33,871 nucleotides of DNA from Bacteroidales bacterium (GCA_017630155.1 JAGBVU010000013.1:1-33871), one strand, 5' to 3'; numbered from the stretch's first letter, positions 22,187 through 30,446 are shown. Translations and numbers: made by a program. Notes: generated from the sequence alone by a model not told the origin.

Positions 22187-22266
22187 TATTCCCGAAATTT
22201 ATAGGAATTTTGGAAGAATCTTGAGGAAAAATTGACCAATATGACTGAAAATAAAGCACTTTTGCT

Positions 22267-22453
22267 ATGAAAAAGAATAGGACGATTATGCTTGCATACA
22301 CATATATTGATAAAGGAAGATTGTGAGACGTGCGGAAAATGCCATTTTATGAAAGGGAGGGATGCCGAAATGCTCTATGCCGACTATATCGAAGGGAAAC
22401 GGAGCAATATTGATATTACAATGGATATCAGAGACCGCTCCATCAGACGGTAA
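22267..22453 (+). pseudogene. Possible degraded small Cys-rich gene
   Basis: An ATG at 22267 opens a 19-codon frame (MKKNRTIMLAYTYIDKGRL) that stops at once. In another frame, open from 22271 to a TAA at 22451-22453, the sequence reads as a plausible protein with a CETCGKCHF cluster and then DAEMLYADYIEGKRSNIDIT. Joining the two needs one frameshift near 22315. It may be a broken gene for a small CxxCxxC metal-binding protein or chance. The only ATG in the second frame (22349) lies after the cysteines. Confidence 0.3.
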
Positions 22454-22473
22454 TCGGGTATAAAATAGCATAC

Positions 22474-22510
22474 GGGCACAAAATATGACGATTCTGTGCC
22501 CAAACTGCCC
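22474..22510. repeat. Dispersed GGGCA-N18-TGCCCAAA hairpin repeat
   Basis: GGGCAC (22474) and GTGCCC pair to form a hairpin of 6-7 bp, followed by AAACTGCCCAG. Same layout and internal distance as the 51-bp array at 19678 and the copy at 29726. It lies 5 bases from the RND transporter stop, on its 3' side, where it might act in 3'-end formation. Confidence 0.65.
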
Positions 22511-22514
22511 AGTT

Positions 22515-25500
22515 TTACTCTTCCCTGCTGAATTTTTTGGTCACCAGCTTGTCAAATGCTGCCAGGAGTCCGGGGAGGACAAATATTATAAGCAATATGG
22601 CCGAGAATGCCCCCACGGAGATGCTGCCGAGGATCGATGAGATGGTAGGATCTGTCAGCAACAGAGACATTATATAAGGGCACAATATCAGTATCATCCC
22701 TGAAGTCATGATCGAATGAATAGAGTTCTTATATGCCTTCCGGAGTGATTTGTCGATAGGGAGTCCCATCCTTTTCTCCCTGTAGTAGTCGGTAAAGAGG
22801 ATTGCATAGTCTATTGTAGCTCCCATCAGAATGCTCTGAGTCACCAGATAGGCCAGATAATTCAACGATTGTCCCCCAAATCCACCTACAAATACGCAGA
22901 TATAGACGGCAGTCATAACAATCATCAGGAGGAATATTGGAATTGCCAGCGACTTGAAAGTCAAGGCAACAACCAGGAATATGACTGAAATTGTCAGCAA
23001 TGTCACCTCCATCATCTCACGGGCAAACCCGTCGCTCATCTCCTTGTACATGACAGACTCACCTATGAGATACCATTCACCATCAAATGCCTCTTCGCAC
23101 CTGTCATTAAGGCGTGAGATATAGTCAAAGGTCTGTGGCCCCTCCACCGGATAGTCAGATACGATGGTCGCTATCGAATATTTCTCCCCACGGAGATTGG
23201 CAAGCCCCTCGGTCATGGTCTGCTGCAAGGTGCGGATACCCTCTTTTGCAGAATCGTCAATAAAACGGCCATACATCGGGTCGGTGAGCAATGGACCGGT
23301 GATGAAATCTATGATACTTGACAAAGAGAGGGTAATGGTATCTGTATCACAAACAGTACTGCCATAATACATAAACAGCAGGTCCACATCGCTTTGGACC
23401 ACCTCCATCCCCGCCTTGCGGAGTGCAGAGCCAATCTCCACCGGCGAAAATTTCTTCTCTGATGCCACCATATCCATAAGCTCTTCCAATGGGGTAGGCT
23501 CCACCACTGGCAGAGGGAGTTCCTCCTGCTTGGGCCCCTCTGGTACAACAGGCTGCTCCAGTGCAGCTGTCAAAATGAGGGTGTCCTGGGAAACAAGTGG
23601 TGCAGATATGGTATCTGCCGGCACCTCAATTGGTGACTCTATCAGTGCAATAGCCGGCTGACTGACCGAGGCCATTGCTGAATCTATCTGGTTTCTGACA
23701 GAGGTGAGTTCCCTTTTCTGATCGTCAGAGATCATCTTCGCATAGATATTGCGGCTGAGGATCTTGTCTGTGATATAGTGTACAAACTCCTCGGGGGTCA
23801 TCAGAGATTTGGCACGTCCCGCCATTCTATAGATGGCAGAGGCCTGTCTGCGGTCAAATCCGAGGAAATCTGCCATCTCCTGGGATGTAAGGGGGCGGGT
23901 GGAGTTCTGCGCTGTAAATCTGGACTCTACGACTGCAGTTGTATGCTGGAGTGCCAGGGTATCTGCTGTTTGTGCCGGTACATCTGCAATTGCCTCTTCC
24001 GGCAATGGGAGATCTCCCCCTTCTTCGGCCAATACCTCTGCTTCAGTCTCTGCCACTGTCTCAGCCTCAGCCTCTGTCTCTGTCTCAGGCCCCGCCTCAT
24101 CTGATGAGAACTTCTCCATTGCCTGCTGCATCATACTCTCCATATCGAACCCGCCAACCAGCTCTGCCGGGAGATTGGATACCAGACTCTCAATATCGGC
24201 AAAACTCATCCTCTCATCCCTTTGAGGATGGGTGGCAGCATAGTAGAGGATGCCCAGCATATCTGCATTGAAAAGGGTGGTGTCCACTGTTTCTGCCCCA
24301 CCGGGGATCATGGATGAGAGTCCTCCGATATAGCCCATCAGCTCCTGCGGGGTCCGCTCCTTGAGAAGGGTAGAGGGGTAACTCATTGCCATTGCCACAT
24401 TAGGGTCATCAGACAGGGAGTCAATAACGGGTATCACCCTCTCTTCCTCGTTGTTCCCGTACAGCAGCACTACCTGGTTCTGAGGGGGGAATTCTCTGGT
24501 GATATCAGTGGGCCAGGTGTTTGAGAATCCGATTTTTGTCTTTTGTGACATAAAATACGATGATGCAAACAGTACCACAAACACTATCACTATCAGCACA
24601 CGGAAATTAACCTCAAACTTTGACAATTTGTATGTATGGAGCAGTGGTACCCTCTTCTCGGTCTTCTGGATAGCCTTGTCAAATGCAAGAACCAGGGCAG
24701 GGAGTACCAGATATATTGACACCAGGCTCAGGAAGACCCCTTTTGACAGGACAAGTCCCATATCCAGACCTATCTTGAAATCCATAAAGGCCAGCATCAG
24801 CATACAAAGAATCGTGGTCATCGAGCTGCCAAGGATAGTAGGGGTGGCATCAGCCAGGGCCCGGGTCATCGCAGCCACCTTTTCCGGGAAATCTCTTCTG
24901 GTCTGGCGGTAACGGTTCATCAGAATGATCGAATAGTCCATCGACAGAATCAGCTGAAGGATGGCAGCAATCGCATTGGTCACCATAGAGACACCGGGGA
25001 GAAATGCATTGGTCCCGATATTTATAGCCACTGCAATCCCTATCGCAATAAGGAAAAGGAGAACTTCCACTATCGACGAACACATTATGACCAGAATCGT
25101 GGTGAGAATGGTGACCCCTACAACTATGATGAAATTCATATTGTCAGGGAGGAGATTGGTTGACGCAGTCTCCACTACCGCAGCCTCCCCGTATCTTTGG
25201 CTGATCGATCCTGCCACCGCCCCCGGGTCGGTACCCGGGTCGAGGATGAGCTGGTATAAAGTGTAACTGTCACTTCTCCTTTGGCCCATTATGGCCAGAA
25301 CCCCATCTGTTCCCGACAACTCCTCTGCCATGGAGTCTGTCACCGCCTCATTGGCAAACATGGCATTGACACCTGCACCATTCAAATCTATTCCGCTGAA
25401 GGCCTCTTTCATACGGTCCAGACCATGTTTCATCCTGGAATCGTCCGGGAGGTATGCCGTCATATCCGAGACGACATTTACCTTGGGAAAGAGGAAGATG

Positions 25501-25577
25501 CTCCCCACAAAAAGCGAGGCCATCAGAGCCAGCATCAAGTGTCTGTATTTGATAAGAATATGTGCAAAATGGTTCAT
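22515..25577 (-). CDS. RND superfamily transporter, MMPL / HAE3-type
   Basis: 1020 residues from the ATG at 25577, chosen for its AAAAGGA ribosome-binding site; the upstream in-frame extension starts at a TTG inside the promoter. Duplicated layout: TM1, a periplasmic loop, a six-TM bundle, TM7, second loop, a second bundle. Family motifs: ILSMDYSIILMNRYR (TM4) and MGATIDYAILFTDYYRE (TM10). The second loop is unusually long; it carries an acidic, Glu/Ala/Thr-only run (about residues 490-530) and a Pro-rich stretch (VVPEGPKQEELPLPVVEP). Such transporters export lipids or hydrophobic compounds by proton motive force; substrate unknown. No membrane-fusion or outer-membrane partner gene is adjacent. 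Confidence 0.9.
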   Translation of the reverse strand: MNHFAHILIKYRHLMLALMASLFVGSIFLFPKVNVVSDMTAYLPDDSRMKHGLDRMKEAFSGIDLNGAGVNAMFANEAVTDSMAEELSGTDGVLAIMGQRRSDSYTLYQLILDPGTDPGAVAGSISQRYGEAAVVETASTNLLPDNMNFIIVVGVTILTTILVIMCSSIVEVLLFLIAIGIAVAINIGTNAFLPGVSMVTNAIAAILQLILSMDYSIILMNRYRQTRRDFPEKVAAMTRALADATPTILGSSMTTILCMLMLAFMDFKIGLDMGLVLSKGVFLSLVSIYLVLPALVLAFDKAIQKTEKRVPLLHTYKLSKFEVNFRVLIVIVFVVLFASSYFMSQKTKIGFSNTWPTDITREFPPQNQVVLLYGNNEEERVIPVIDSLSDDPNVAMAMSYPSTLLKERTPQELMGYIGGLSSMIPGGAETVDTTLFNADMLGILYYAATHPQRDERMSFADIESLVSNLPAELVGGFDMESMMQQAMEKFSSDEAGPETETEAEAETVAETEAEVLAEEGGDLPLPEEAIADVPAQTADTLALQHTTAVVESRFTAQNSTRPLTSQEMADFLGFDRRQASAIYRMAGRAKSLMTPEEFVHYITDKILSRNIYAKMISDDQKRELTSVRNQIDSAMASVSQPAIALIESPIEVPADTISAPLVSQDTLILTAALEQPVVPEGPKQEELPLPVVEPTPLEELMDMVASEKKFSPVEIGSALRKAGMEVVQSDVDLLFMYYGSTVCDTDTITLSLSSIIDFITGPLLTDPMYGRFIDDSAKEGIRTLQQTMTEGLANLRGEKYSIATIVSDYPVEGPQTFDYISRLNDRCEEAFDGEWYLIGESVMYKEMSDGFAREMMEVTLLTISVIFLVVALTFKSLAIPIFLLMIVMTAVYICVFVGGFGGQSLNYLAYLVTQSILMGATIDYAILFTDYYREKRMGLPIDKSLRKAYKNSIHSIMTSGMILILCPYIMSLLLTDPTISSILGSISVGAFSAILLIIFVLPGLLAAFDKLVTKKFSREE

Positions 25578-25625
25578 AAATATCCTTTTCAAGTATTGTC
25601 CTGTGCATCGCGCAAATACAACTTG

Positions 25626-25674
25626 CAAATGTATAATATTTTGAAGAAATTTATGGTATCAACTTTTCAAGTTG
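25626..25674 (-). promoter_or_regulatory. RND gene promoter with a small palindrome upstream
   Basis: TACATTTG on the minus strand (complement of 25626-25633) is the -7 box, about 45 bases before the ATG. Upstream lies a perfect palindrome CAACTT-TTC-AAGTTG (25660-25674), which could be an operator. No recognisable -33 element at the standard distance. Confidence 0.4.
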
Positions 25675-25724
25675 CCGCCATAACAAAGTTTGCAGGGATA
25701 TAGCCAACAGTGGCCGCTGGGTGA

Positions 25725-26012
25725 ATTCGGAGCATATGTACCCATTTTTCAAGTCAGTATCTTTATACCTGTATCTTAAAATACTGGGTACAAATATTTT
25801 CGGACGGGCCAAGCGTAACAGATGTACAAACCAGTACCGGAAGCTACCATTTCGACACCATTTCCGATATGGAAGACAGCTACCTCATCTGTAAAACAAG
25901 TGCCGGGATTACAGGCTACATCCCTCTCAATACCGGATATATGGTAAAAAATGGGAACCAGTACACCATACACCTCAAATCCAAATCTGTAACAGTGACT
26001 GTAGGGAAGTAA
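25725..26012 (+). pseudogene. 3' remnant of a plus-strand gene
   Basis: An open frame of 95 codons with no start codon near its beginning ends in TAA at 26010-26012. From about 25800 it reads like the end of a secreted beta-rich protein: FSDGPSVTDVQTSTGSYHF, TSAGITGYIPLNTGYM, NQYTIHLKSKSVTVTVGK. The first 25 codons look random. Probably the surviving C-terminus of a lost gene between the RND and LytTR genes. Family not identified. Confidence 0.4.
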
Positions 26013-26033
26013 GAAGGGTTCCCACCGGGGAAA

Positions 26034-26840
26034 TTATACGATCTTGGCTATCTGGTCCTGGTATTTGTGTGAGATGGGGATGCTTTCATAACCCTCCTGA
26101 TTGAGCTCCGCTACGATCAGGCCTGCCGGGTTCCTGTGGACAATCTTTATAAAAGCGGGATTGACGAAATAGGACCTGTGACACCTGATGAGTCCGTGCT
26201 GCTTCAGGTTCTCCTCCAGTGCCTTCATGGATGATCTAAGGACAAACTTCTGGGGTTTGCCTTTGTCAAGGTAGTGTATCTGGGCATAATTGTCCTCGGA
26301 CTTGATGTAGAGTACAGCCTCGGGAGCTATGACAAAACGGAGTTTCTGGTATTCATCATAGAATCTTATCAGGGAACTGTTGTCACTATTTTGTGACAGC
26401 GAAGCGATCCTGCTCTTGGCCTCCAGTCCGGCCCATATGAAAAGATATGGATAGATACAGGTGGCAGCAGTTATCTTCAGCGCTTTTCCTACAAGTTCGT
26501 AATAGGGTGGGGCATTCTGCATCATCAATGAGAGATACATGGCCATAAAGAGCGATACAATCAGTACTTCTGCTATGCACCACAATCCATATTCTATGCG
26601 TGAGAGACTCCTGACCTTACATATGAAATAGAGCCAGCTTCTAGTGATGGACATCGATGTCAGCAGGATGCAAAACAACATTGTTACATTGAATGTAAAT
26701 GATGAATTTTCCATCGTGAGCAGCGACTTTATCGCAAAAGGTTCGTAAAACACCACGAACAGCAGGAAAAATACCGGTAGTGCCACAGCGTGCAGAAGCA
26801 TGCTGTGAGCCCCGGTAATCATAGTATTGTTTCTCTCCAT
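26034..26840 (-). CDS. Membrane-anchored LytTR DNA-binding regulator
   Basis: 268 residues from the ATG at 26840; the longer frame starts at TTG. Four hydrophobic segments fill the first half (about 15-35, 48-68, 85-108, 122-142). A LytTR domain follows: FVIAPEAVLYIKSEDNYAQI (strand 1 with the family's E-x-x-x-N-Y), VLRSSMKALEENL, IRCHRSYFVNPAFI (typical HRSxxVN motif), and a final SIPISHKYQDQI. Membrane LytTR proteins without a histidine kinase are frequent in Bacteroidetes and probably respond to signals at the membrane. No phospho-acceptor domain. Repeats matching a LytTR binding layout lie at its promoter. Confidence 0.88.
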   Translation of the reverse strand: MERNNTMITGAHSMLLHAVALPVFFLLFVVFYEPFAIKSLLTMENSSFTFNVTMLFCILLTSMSITRSWLYFICKVRSLSRIEYGLWCIAEVLIVSLFMAMYLSLMMQNAPPYYELVGKALKITAATCIYPYLFIWAGLEAKSRIASLSQNSDNSSLIRFYDEYQKLRFVIAPEAVLYIKSEDNYAQIHYLDKGKPQKFVLRSSMKALEENLKQHGLIRCHRSYFVNPAFIKIVHRNPAGLIVAELNQEGYESIPISHKYQDQIAKIV

Positions 26841-26851
26841 TTTCACCAATT

Positions 26852-26919
26852 TTATTTAGGGACAAAAGTAAAAATTTTTATCAAATTCCCCTAAATAAGC
26901 TGTTTTCATCCCTAAATAT
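26852..26919. promoter_or_regulatory. CCCTAAATA repeats around the LytTR gene promoter
   Basis: Two direct repeats, CCCTAAATAA (26889-26898) and CCCTAAATAT (26910-26919), start 21 bases apart, two helical turns, as expected for a LytTR dimer site. A third copy is inverted, TTATTTAGGG (26852-26861), forming a perfect 10-bp inverted repeat with the first. The -7 box TACTTTTG (complement of 26863-26870) lies between the inverted pair. Autoregulation by the LytTR protein is inferred. Confidence 0.55.
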
Positions 26920-26982
26920 ACGTATTTACCACTATTATTCGTCTCTTTTCCACAATTTCTTCAGAATGGGATGGAGTCGCCA

Positions 26983-26990
26983 TAACTTTG
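26983..26990 (+). promoter_or_regulatory. -7 box upstream of the acyl-CoA synthetase unit
   Basis: TAACTTTG matches TAnnTTTG; a transcript from here would begin near 26997 and first meet the ATG of a 27-codon frame at 27007. No clear -33 element. Confidence 0.45.
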
Positions 26991-27006
26991 CCGCACAAAA
27001 GAACTA

Positions 27007-27090
27007 ATGACAGCCATGATCACATGTATTGCTTTGACAATTATTGTTTATTGTATCAGAAAAATCAAGAACCTTTCAAATAACTCATAA
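27007..27090 (+). CDS. Possible 27-residue membrane peptide
   Basis: A complete ATG-to-TAA frame with one hydrophobic helix (MITCIALTIIVYCI) followed by a basic, Asn-rich tail (RKIKNLSNNS). It ends 2 bases before the ATG of the acyl-CoA synthetase and lies just after a promoter box, so it would be the first gene of that transcript. It may be a small membrane protein or merely leader sequence. Confidence 0.4.
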   Translation: MTAMITCIALTIIVYCIRKIKNLSNNS

Positions 27091-27092
27091 TA

Positions 27093-28772
27093 ATGAATCC
27101 TATTTATAGAAAATTCCAGAAGATGAGGGAGAAGTACATTGACACCCTCGCAAAACTTTACGAATACTCTGCCACCGTATATCAGAAGGTACAGTTCACT
27201 CAGTGGTACGACACCAAAGAGGGTGGATATACATTCGGATCATTCAAGGAGAAAGCAGACAGCATATCGAAGATACTTACCCAATATGGTATAGGCTCGG
27301 GTGACAAAGTCGCAATCTTTTCGCAGAGCATGCCCAACTGGTCAGTAGCATTTTTCTCCACTGTGGCATTCGGGAGAATATCTATCCCCATCCTCCCTGA
27401 CTGTTCAGAAAATGAGGTGACGAATATCATCAACCACTCAGAGAGCAAGGTGATTTTCGTCTCGAAGCGTCTTGCCTCCAGAATCAGCCCCCAGATAATG
27501 GAGAGGATGACCCTGGTGATCGAGCTTGACTCTTTTGATATCATCAAGGCAGATGATGAGAAGTTTACCTGCGATGGGCGCGCCTCAGTTCCCACTCCAG
27601 ATGATATTGCTACCATAATCTACACCTCAGGAACCACAGGCAATGCCAAAGGGGTGGTTCTGAGCCACAGAAATCTCGCATCGAATGTCATCACCTGCTA
27701 CCACTCCTGCAAAAGAACCACCAAGGACAGTCACCTCTCCATCCTCCCGTTGGCCCACGCACTGGAGATGACCCTCGGCATGCTCTATCCTATGTACACA
27801 GGTGTCACCGTATATTACCTTCCAAAGCCGCCTGTGGCATCTCTTATGCTGAAGGCGTTGAAGAAGGTGAGACCCACCACTATGCTTACCGTCCCGATGA
27901 TCATCGAAAAGATCTACAAAGCGAGCATTCTCCCTACCATCCAGAAAAGCCGCACATTGTCGTGGATGAACGTCCATATGAACGGGCTGATGTGCAGGAT
28001 TATCGGCATCAAACTCAAAAAGACCTTCGGTGGCCGTGTGACATTTTTCGGAATTGGGGGTGCCAAGCTTGATCCGGAGGTGGAGGCTTTCCTTCTCAAG
28101 GCCAAGTTCCCATATGCCATCGGATATGGTCTGACCGAGACAGCTCCCCTTATCGGCTATGCAATGCACGGATGGAGAGGTGTCGGCGTGATGGGCTACC
28201 CTGTATACAATGTGCAATTGAAGCTGCACAATGTGAATCCCGAGACTGGAGAGGGTGAGATCATCGCAAAGGGGCCCAATGTGATGTTGGGCTATTATAA
28301 GGATCCGGTACGTACAAAAAGTGTCTTCACCGAGGACGGCTGGTTCCGCACAAGTGATGTGGCGGTGCAGGACGAAAAGGGGAGGTTCTATATCAAGGGT
28401 CGCACCAGCAACATGATTCTCGGTCCGTCCGGAGAAAATATCTACCCCGAGGAGATTGAGAATGTACTTAACAATGTGGAGGGTGTCAGCGAATCGATCG
28501 TAGTCGAGCGCAACGGCAGGCTCATTGCACTTGTGCAGCCTATGGAGAATTTCATCGATTGGGACAATGAGAGCGAGGAGAAGATTTACCAGAAGCTGGA
28601 TGAGTGGAAAAAGAAAATCCTCAGCATCACCAACCGCAATGTGAACAAATCCTCGCAGGTGAGCTCAGTGGAGGTTATGAAGGAGCCTTTCGAGAAGACC
28701 GCTACACAGAAGATACGCCGCTTCAGATACAAGGATTCCGCCCCTACAATTGAAGAGGAGAAGAGACAGTAA
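27093..28772 (+). CDS. AMP-forming long-chain acyl-CoA synthetase-like ligase
   Basis: 559 residues, ANL superfamily. AMP-binding signature IIYTSGTTGNAKGVVLSHRNL (about 172-192), A5 motif YGLTETAPLIG (about 340-350), A7-A8 GWFRTSDVAVQDEKGRFYI and KGRTSNMI, then the swivelling C-terminal domain with IYPEEIENVL. A terminal Lys is available in KTATQKIRR. The enzyme activates fatty acids as acyl-AMP and then transfers to CoA or another thiol. It lacks an acyl carrier domain. Exact substrate (long-chain, branched or host-derived acid) unknown. Its stop directly abuts the start of the hemolysin III gene. Confidence 0.9.
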   Translation: MNPIYRKFQKMREKYIDTLAKLYEYSATVYQKVQFTQWYDTKEGGYTFGSFKEKADSISKILTQYGIGSGDKVAIFSQSMPNWSVAFFSTVAFGRISIPILPDCSENEVTNIINHSESKVIFVSKRLASRISPQIMERMTLVIELDSFDIIKADDEKFTCDGRASVPTPDDIATIIYTSGTTGNAKGVVLSHRNLASNVITCYHSCKRTTKDSHLSILPLAHALEMTLGMLYPMYTGVTVYYLPKPPVASLMLKALKKVRPTTMLTVPMIIEKIYKASILPTIQKSRTLSWMNVHMNGLMCRIIGIKLKKTFGGRVTFFGIGGAKLDPEVEAFLLKAKFPYAIGYGLTETAPLIGYAMHGWRGVGVMGYPVYNVQLKLHNVNPETGEGEIIAKGPNVMLGYYKDPVRTKSVFTEDGWFRTSDVAVQDEKGRFYIKGRTSNMILGPSGENIYPEEIENVLNNVEGVSESIVVERNGRLIALVQPMENFIDWDNESEEKIYQKLDEWKKKILSITNRNVNKSSQVSSVEVMKEPFEKTATQKIRRFRYKDSAPTIEEEKRQ

Positions 28773-29435
28773 ATGAAACAAGTCAACAGGTATTCTCTCT
28801 CTGAAGAGATTCTCAACACCATTACGCACGGCGTGGGGTTATTGATGGGGATTGCTGTATGCACGCTCTTCCTCATCAAGGGAGGTGACCAGGACTCCTG
28901 GATTGCCACTTTCAGCCTTATCCTCTATATGGCCGGTGTCTGCAGCTCGTATGCTGCATCGACCATATATCACTCCATTCCAGCTTCGCGGGTCCGTGGG
29001 AAGGCAACTGCCCGGAAATTTGACCATGCAGCCATCTACTGGCACATAGCAGGGAGTTACTCCCCCCTTACCCTCATTGCCATGCGGACAGGGGGGGAGG
29101 CTGAATGGGCGTGGGTGATATTCGGTTTCGTGTGGTTTTGTGCACTTTTGGGGACAGTACTGAGCTTCCGCAAGATGGAGGACCACAGCCATTTGGAGAC
29201 AGCGTGCTATGTCCTGATGGGATTGACCATTCTAGTGGCTTTCAAGCCTTTCTATGACACCTGCGGACTTGAAGTGGTGCTATGGGTCGTAGGCGAGGGG
29301 ATAGCTTATATCACCGGGGCCATTCTGTATAGCTTCAAAAATGTGCGGTACATCCACTCTCTATTCCATGTGTTTGTCATTTTGGGTGATGTATGCCATA
29401 TGATAGCTACCTGGAAGGTGCTGCAGATGTTCTGA
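28773..29435 (+). CDS. Hemolysin III / PAQR family membrane protein
   Basis: 220 residues with seven TM segments, standard for the family. Metal-site residues are conserved: ASTIYHS in TM2, KFDHAAIYWHIAGSYSPLTL in TM3, and HSLFHVFVILGDVCHM in the last TM, supplying the Ser, Asp and His residues of the PAQR zinc-hydrolase core. PAQR relatives such as adiponectin receptors are ceramidases; bacterial members influence membrane lipid homeostasis, and true haemolysin activity is doubtful. It starts in the base after the acyl-CoA synthetase stop, so the two genes are one unit with a shared link to membrane lipids. Confidence 0.93.
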   Translation: MKQVNRYSLSEEILNTITHGVGLLMGIAVCTLFLIKGGDQDSWIATFSLILYMAGVCSSYAASTIYHSIPASRVRGKATARKFDHAAIYWHIAGSYSPLTLIAMRTGGEAEWAWVIFGFVWFCALLGTVLSFRKMEDHSHLETACYVLMGLTILVAFKPFYDTCGLEVVLWVVGEGIAYITGAILYSFKNVRYIHSLFHVFVILGDVCHMIATWKVLQMF

Positions 29436-29459
29436 GAGATTTACCACACAAAAGGGAAA

Positions 29460-29570
29460 GTGTCCCTATATTGCCGAAAGTATTGAAGTCTATTGAGCCA
29501 GATAAAACTGGTTTATACGAGTAAAGGTATGCAATATTGGCCTAAATAGCAATTTAGATGGCCCTTCCCC
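29460..29570 (-). pseudogene. Degraded copy of the alpha/beta hydrolase 5' end and promoter
   Basis: This segment aligns with 31146-31240: the first codons (IDFNTFGNI here against MDFKIFGNV in the gene), the untranslated leader and the promoter are recognisable, with offsets near 1686. The promoter keeps TTG-N20-TACCTTTA (TTG against the gene's TTG, TACCTTTA at the complement of 29522-29529). The start codon is ATA instead of ATG and the reading frame is lost after about ten codons. It runs into a hairpin element copy, as the functional gene's upstream region does. Confidence 0.65.
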
Positions 29571-29689
29571 GGCCAGGTCTGCAAAAAAGTGTCCGACCTG
29601 GCCTAAAATACAAAAACCAACACACTGAATAACTGACACTTATCCCAAAAGCAACCGGCCAGGTCTAACAAAAAAATGCAGACCTGGCC
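29571..29689. repeat. 119-bp double-hairpin element, copy A
   Basis: Two 33-base hairpins, 29571-29603 and 29657-29689, each with 9-bp stems GGCCAGGTC/GACCTGGCC, separated by a 53-base A-rich linker. The outermost 13 bases form a terminal inverted repeat (GGCCAGGTCTGCA at the left, TGCAGACCTGGCC at the right). Nearly identical to copy B at 31275. It holds no ORF; no target-site duplication is seen. Confidence 0.85.
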
Positions 29690-29725
29690 GAAAAACGAAA
29701 CATCTAAAAGAGCAAAATCTAAATC

Positions 29726-29762
29726 CGGCACGGAAAGGGCCGAATCTGTGCCCAAACTGCCC
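29726..29762. repeat. Dispersed GGGCA-N18-TGCCCAAA repeat, diverged copy
   Basis: CGGCA at 29726 and TGCCCAAACTGCCCA from 29749 keep the exact 23-base offset of the other copies; the 14-base tail matches the copy at 22497 exactly. It lies just 3' of the methyltransferase stop codon on the minus strand. Confidence 0.55.
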
Positions 29763-29774
29763 ACCGGACTTATT

Positions 29775-30446
29775 CTACCATATAAATGGGATGACCTTAT
29801 ATTTCACACGCATCTGATACTCCTTGTAACCATCAAGACCAGCCGCCAGAACCATCTCTTCATTCCTTATCCTCTTGGCAATCACAGGAAAATATCCAAT
29901 CATAATGACAAATGATATTGGCGAACCGAGGACCAGTGGCATAGACAGGAACATAATTACTGTCGCCATATACATCGGATGACGGACCATACCATATAAC
30001 CCGGTATCAATGACTTTCTGCCCCTTCTGCACCTCAATGGTACGTGACAGATAGGTATTCTCCCTGAGTACTTCCGCATAGAGCAGATATGCCCCCAGAA
30101 ATACCACTGCAGCAGTCCACACTGCACAGTCTGGTACTACAAACCACCCGAAACGCCAGTTAAGTCCGGCTATGACAAAGGTAGCAACAAACAGCAGCCC
30201 ACTCAGTGCCACTACGGTTCTTTGCTCACCTTCCTTCTCTTTTGCATCCAGTCTCTTGCGGAGCAAGTGTGGATTTCTGGCAATCAGAATGAGCCCTGCG
30301 ATAAACATTGGGATAAAAAGGATACCCATCAGAAGCCACCCTTGCCAGTAAGAAAACGATCCCGCAGGGAGAAAAATCAGGGCCCCAACAAGAATAACCC
30401 CCGAAAGGAATTTTATCAATGATTGCGCAAGCAAATTTTTATTCAT
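29775..30446 (-). CDS. Isoprenylcysteine carboxyl methyltransferase (ICMT)-family protein
   Basis: 223 residues, about five TM helices. The C-terminal half carries the ICMT/PEMT SAM-binding signature: VIDTGLYGMVRHPMYMATV with the HPxY motif, then RIRNEEMVLAAGLDGYKEYQ with the EE pair and a final YKVIPFIW. In bacteria such enzymes methylate lipids or small hydrophobic molecules; there are no prenylated CaaX proteins to act on, so the substrate is unknown. Its ATG overlaps the end of the alpha/beta hydrolase gene by 8 bases, which implies co-translation as one operon. Confidence 0.87.
   Translation of the reverse strand: MNKNLLAQSLIKFLSGVILVGALIFLPAGSFSYWQGWLLMGILFIPMFIAGLILIARNPHLLRKRLDAKEKEGEQRTVVALSGLLFVATFVIAGLNWRFGWFVVPDCAVWTAAVVFLGAYLLYAEVLRENTYLSRTIEVQKGQKVIDTGLYGMVRHPMYMATVIMFLSMPLVLGSPISFVIMIGYFPVIAKRIRNEEMVLAAGLDGYKEYQMRVKYKVIPFIW

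Noticed and set aside
23778-24271. Plus-strand Ser/Ala/Leu-rich ORFs opposite the RND gene
   Set aside because: They are antisense shadows of the low-complexity acidic loop of the transporter.
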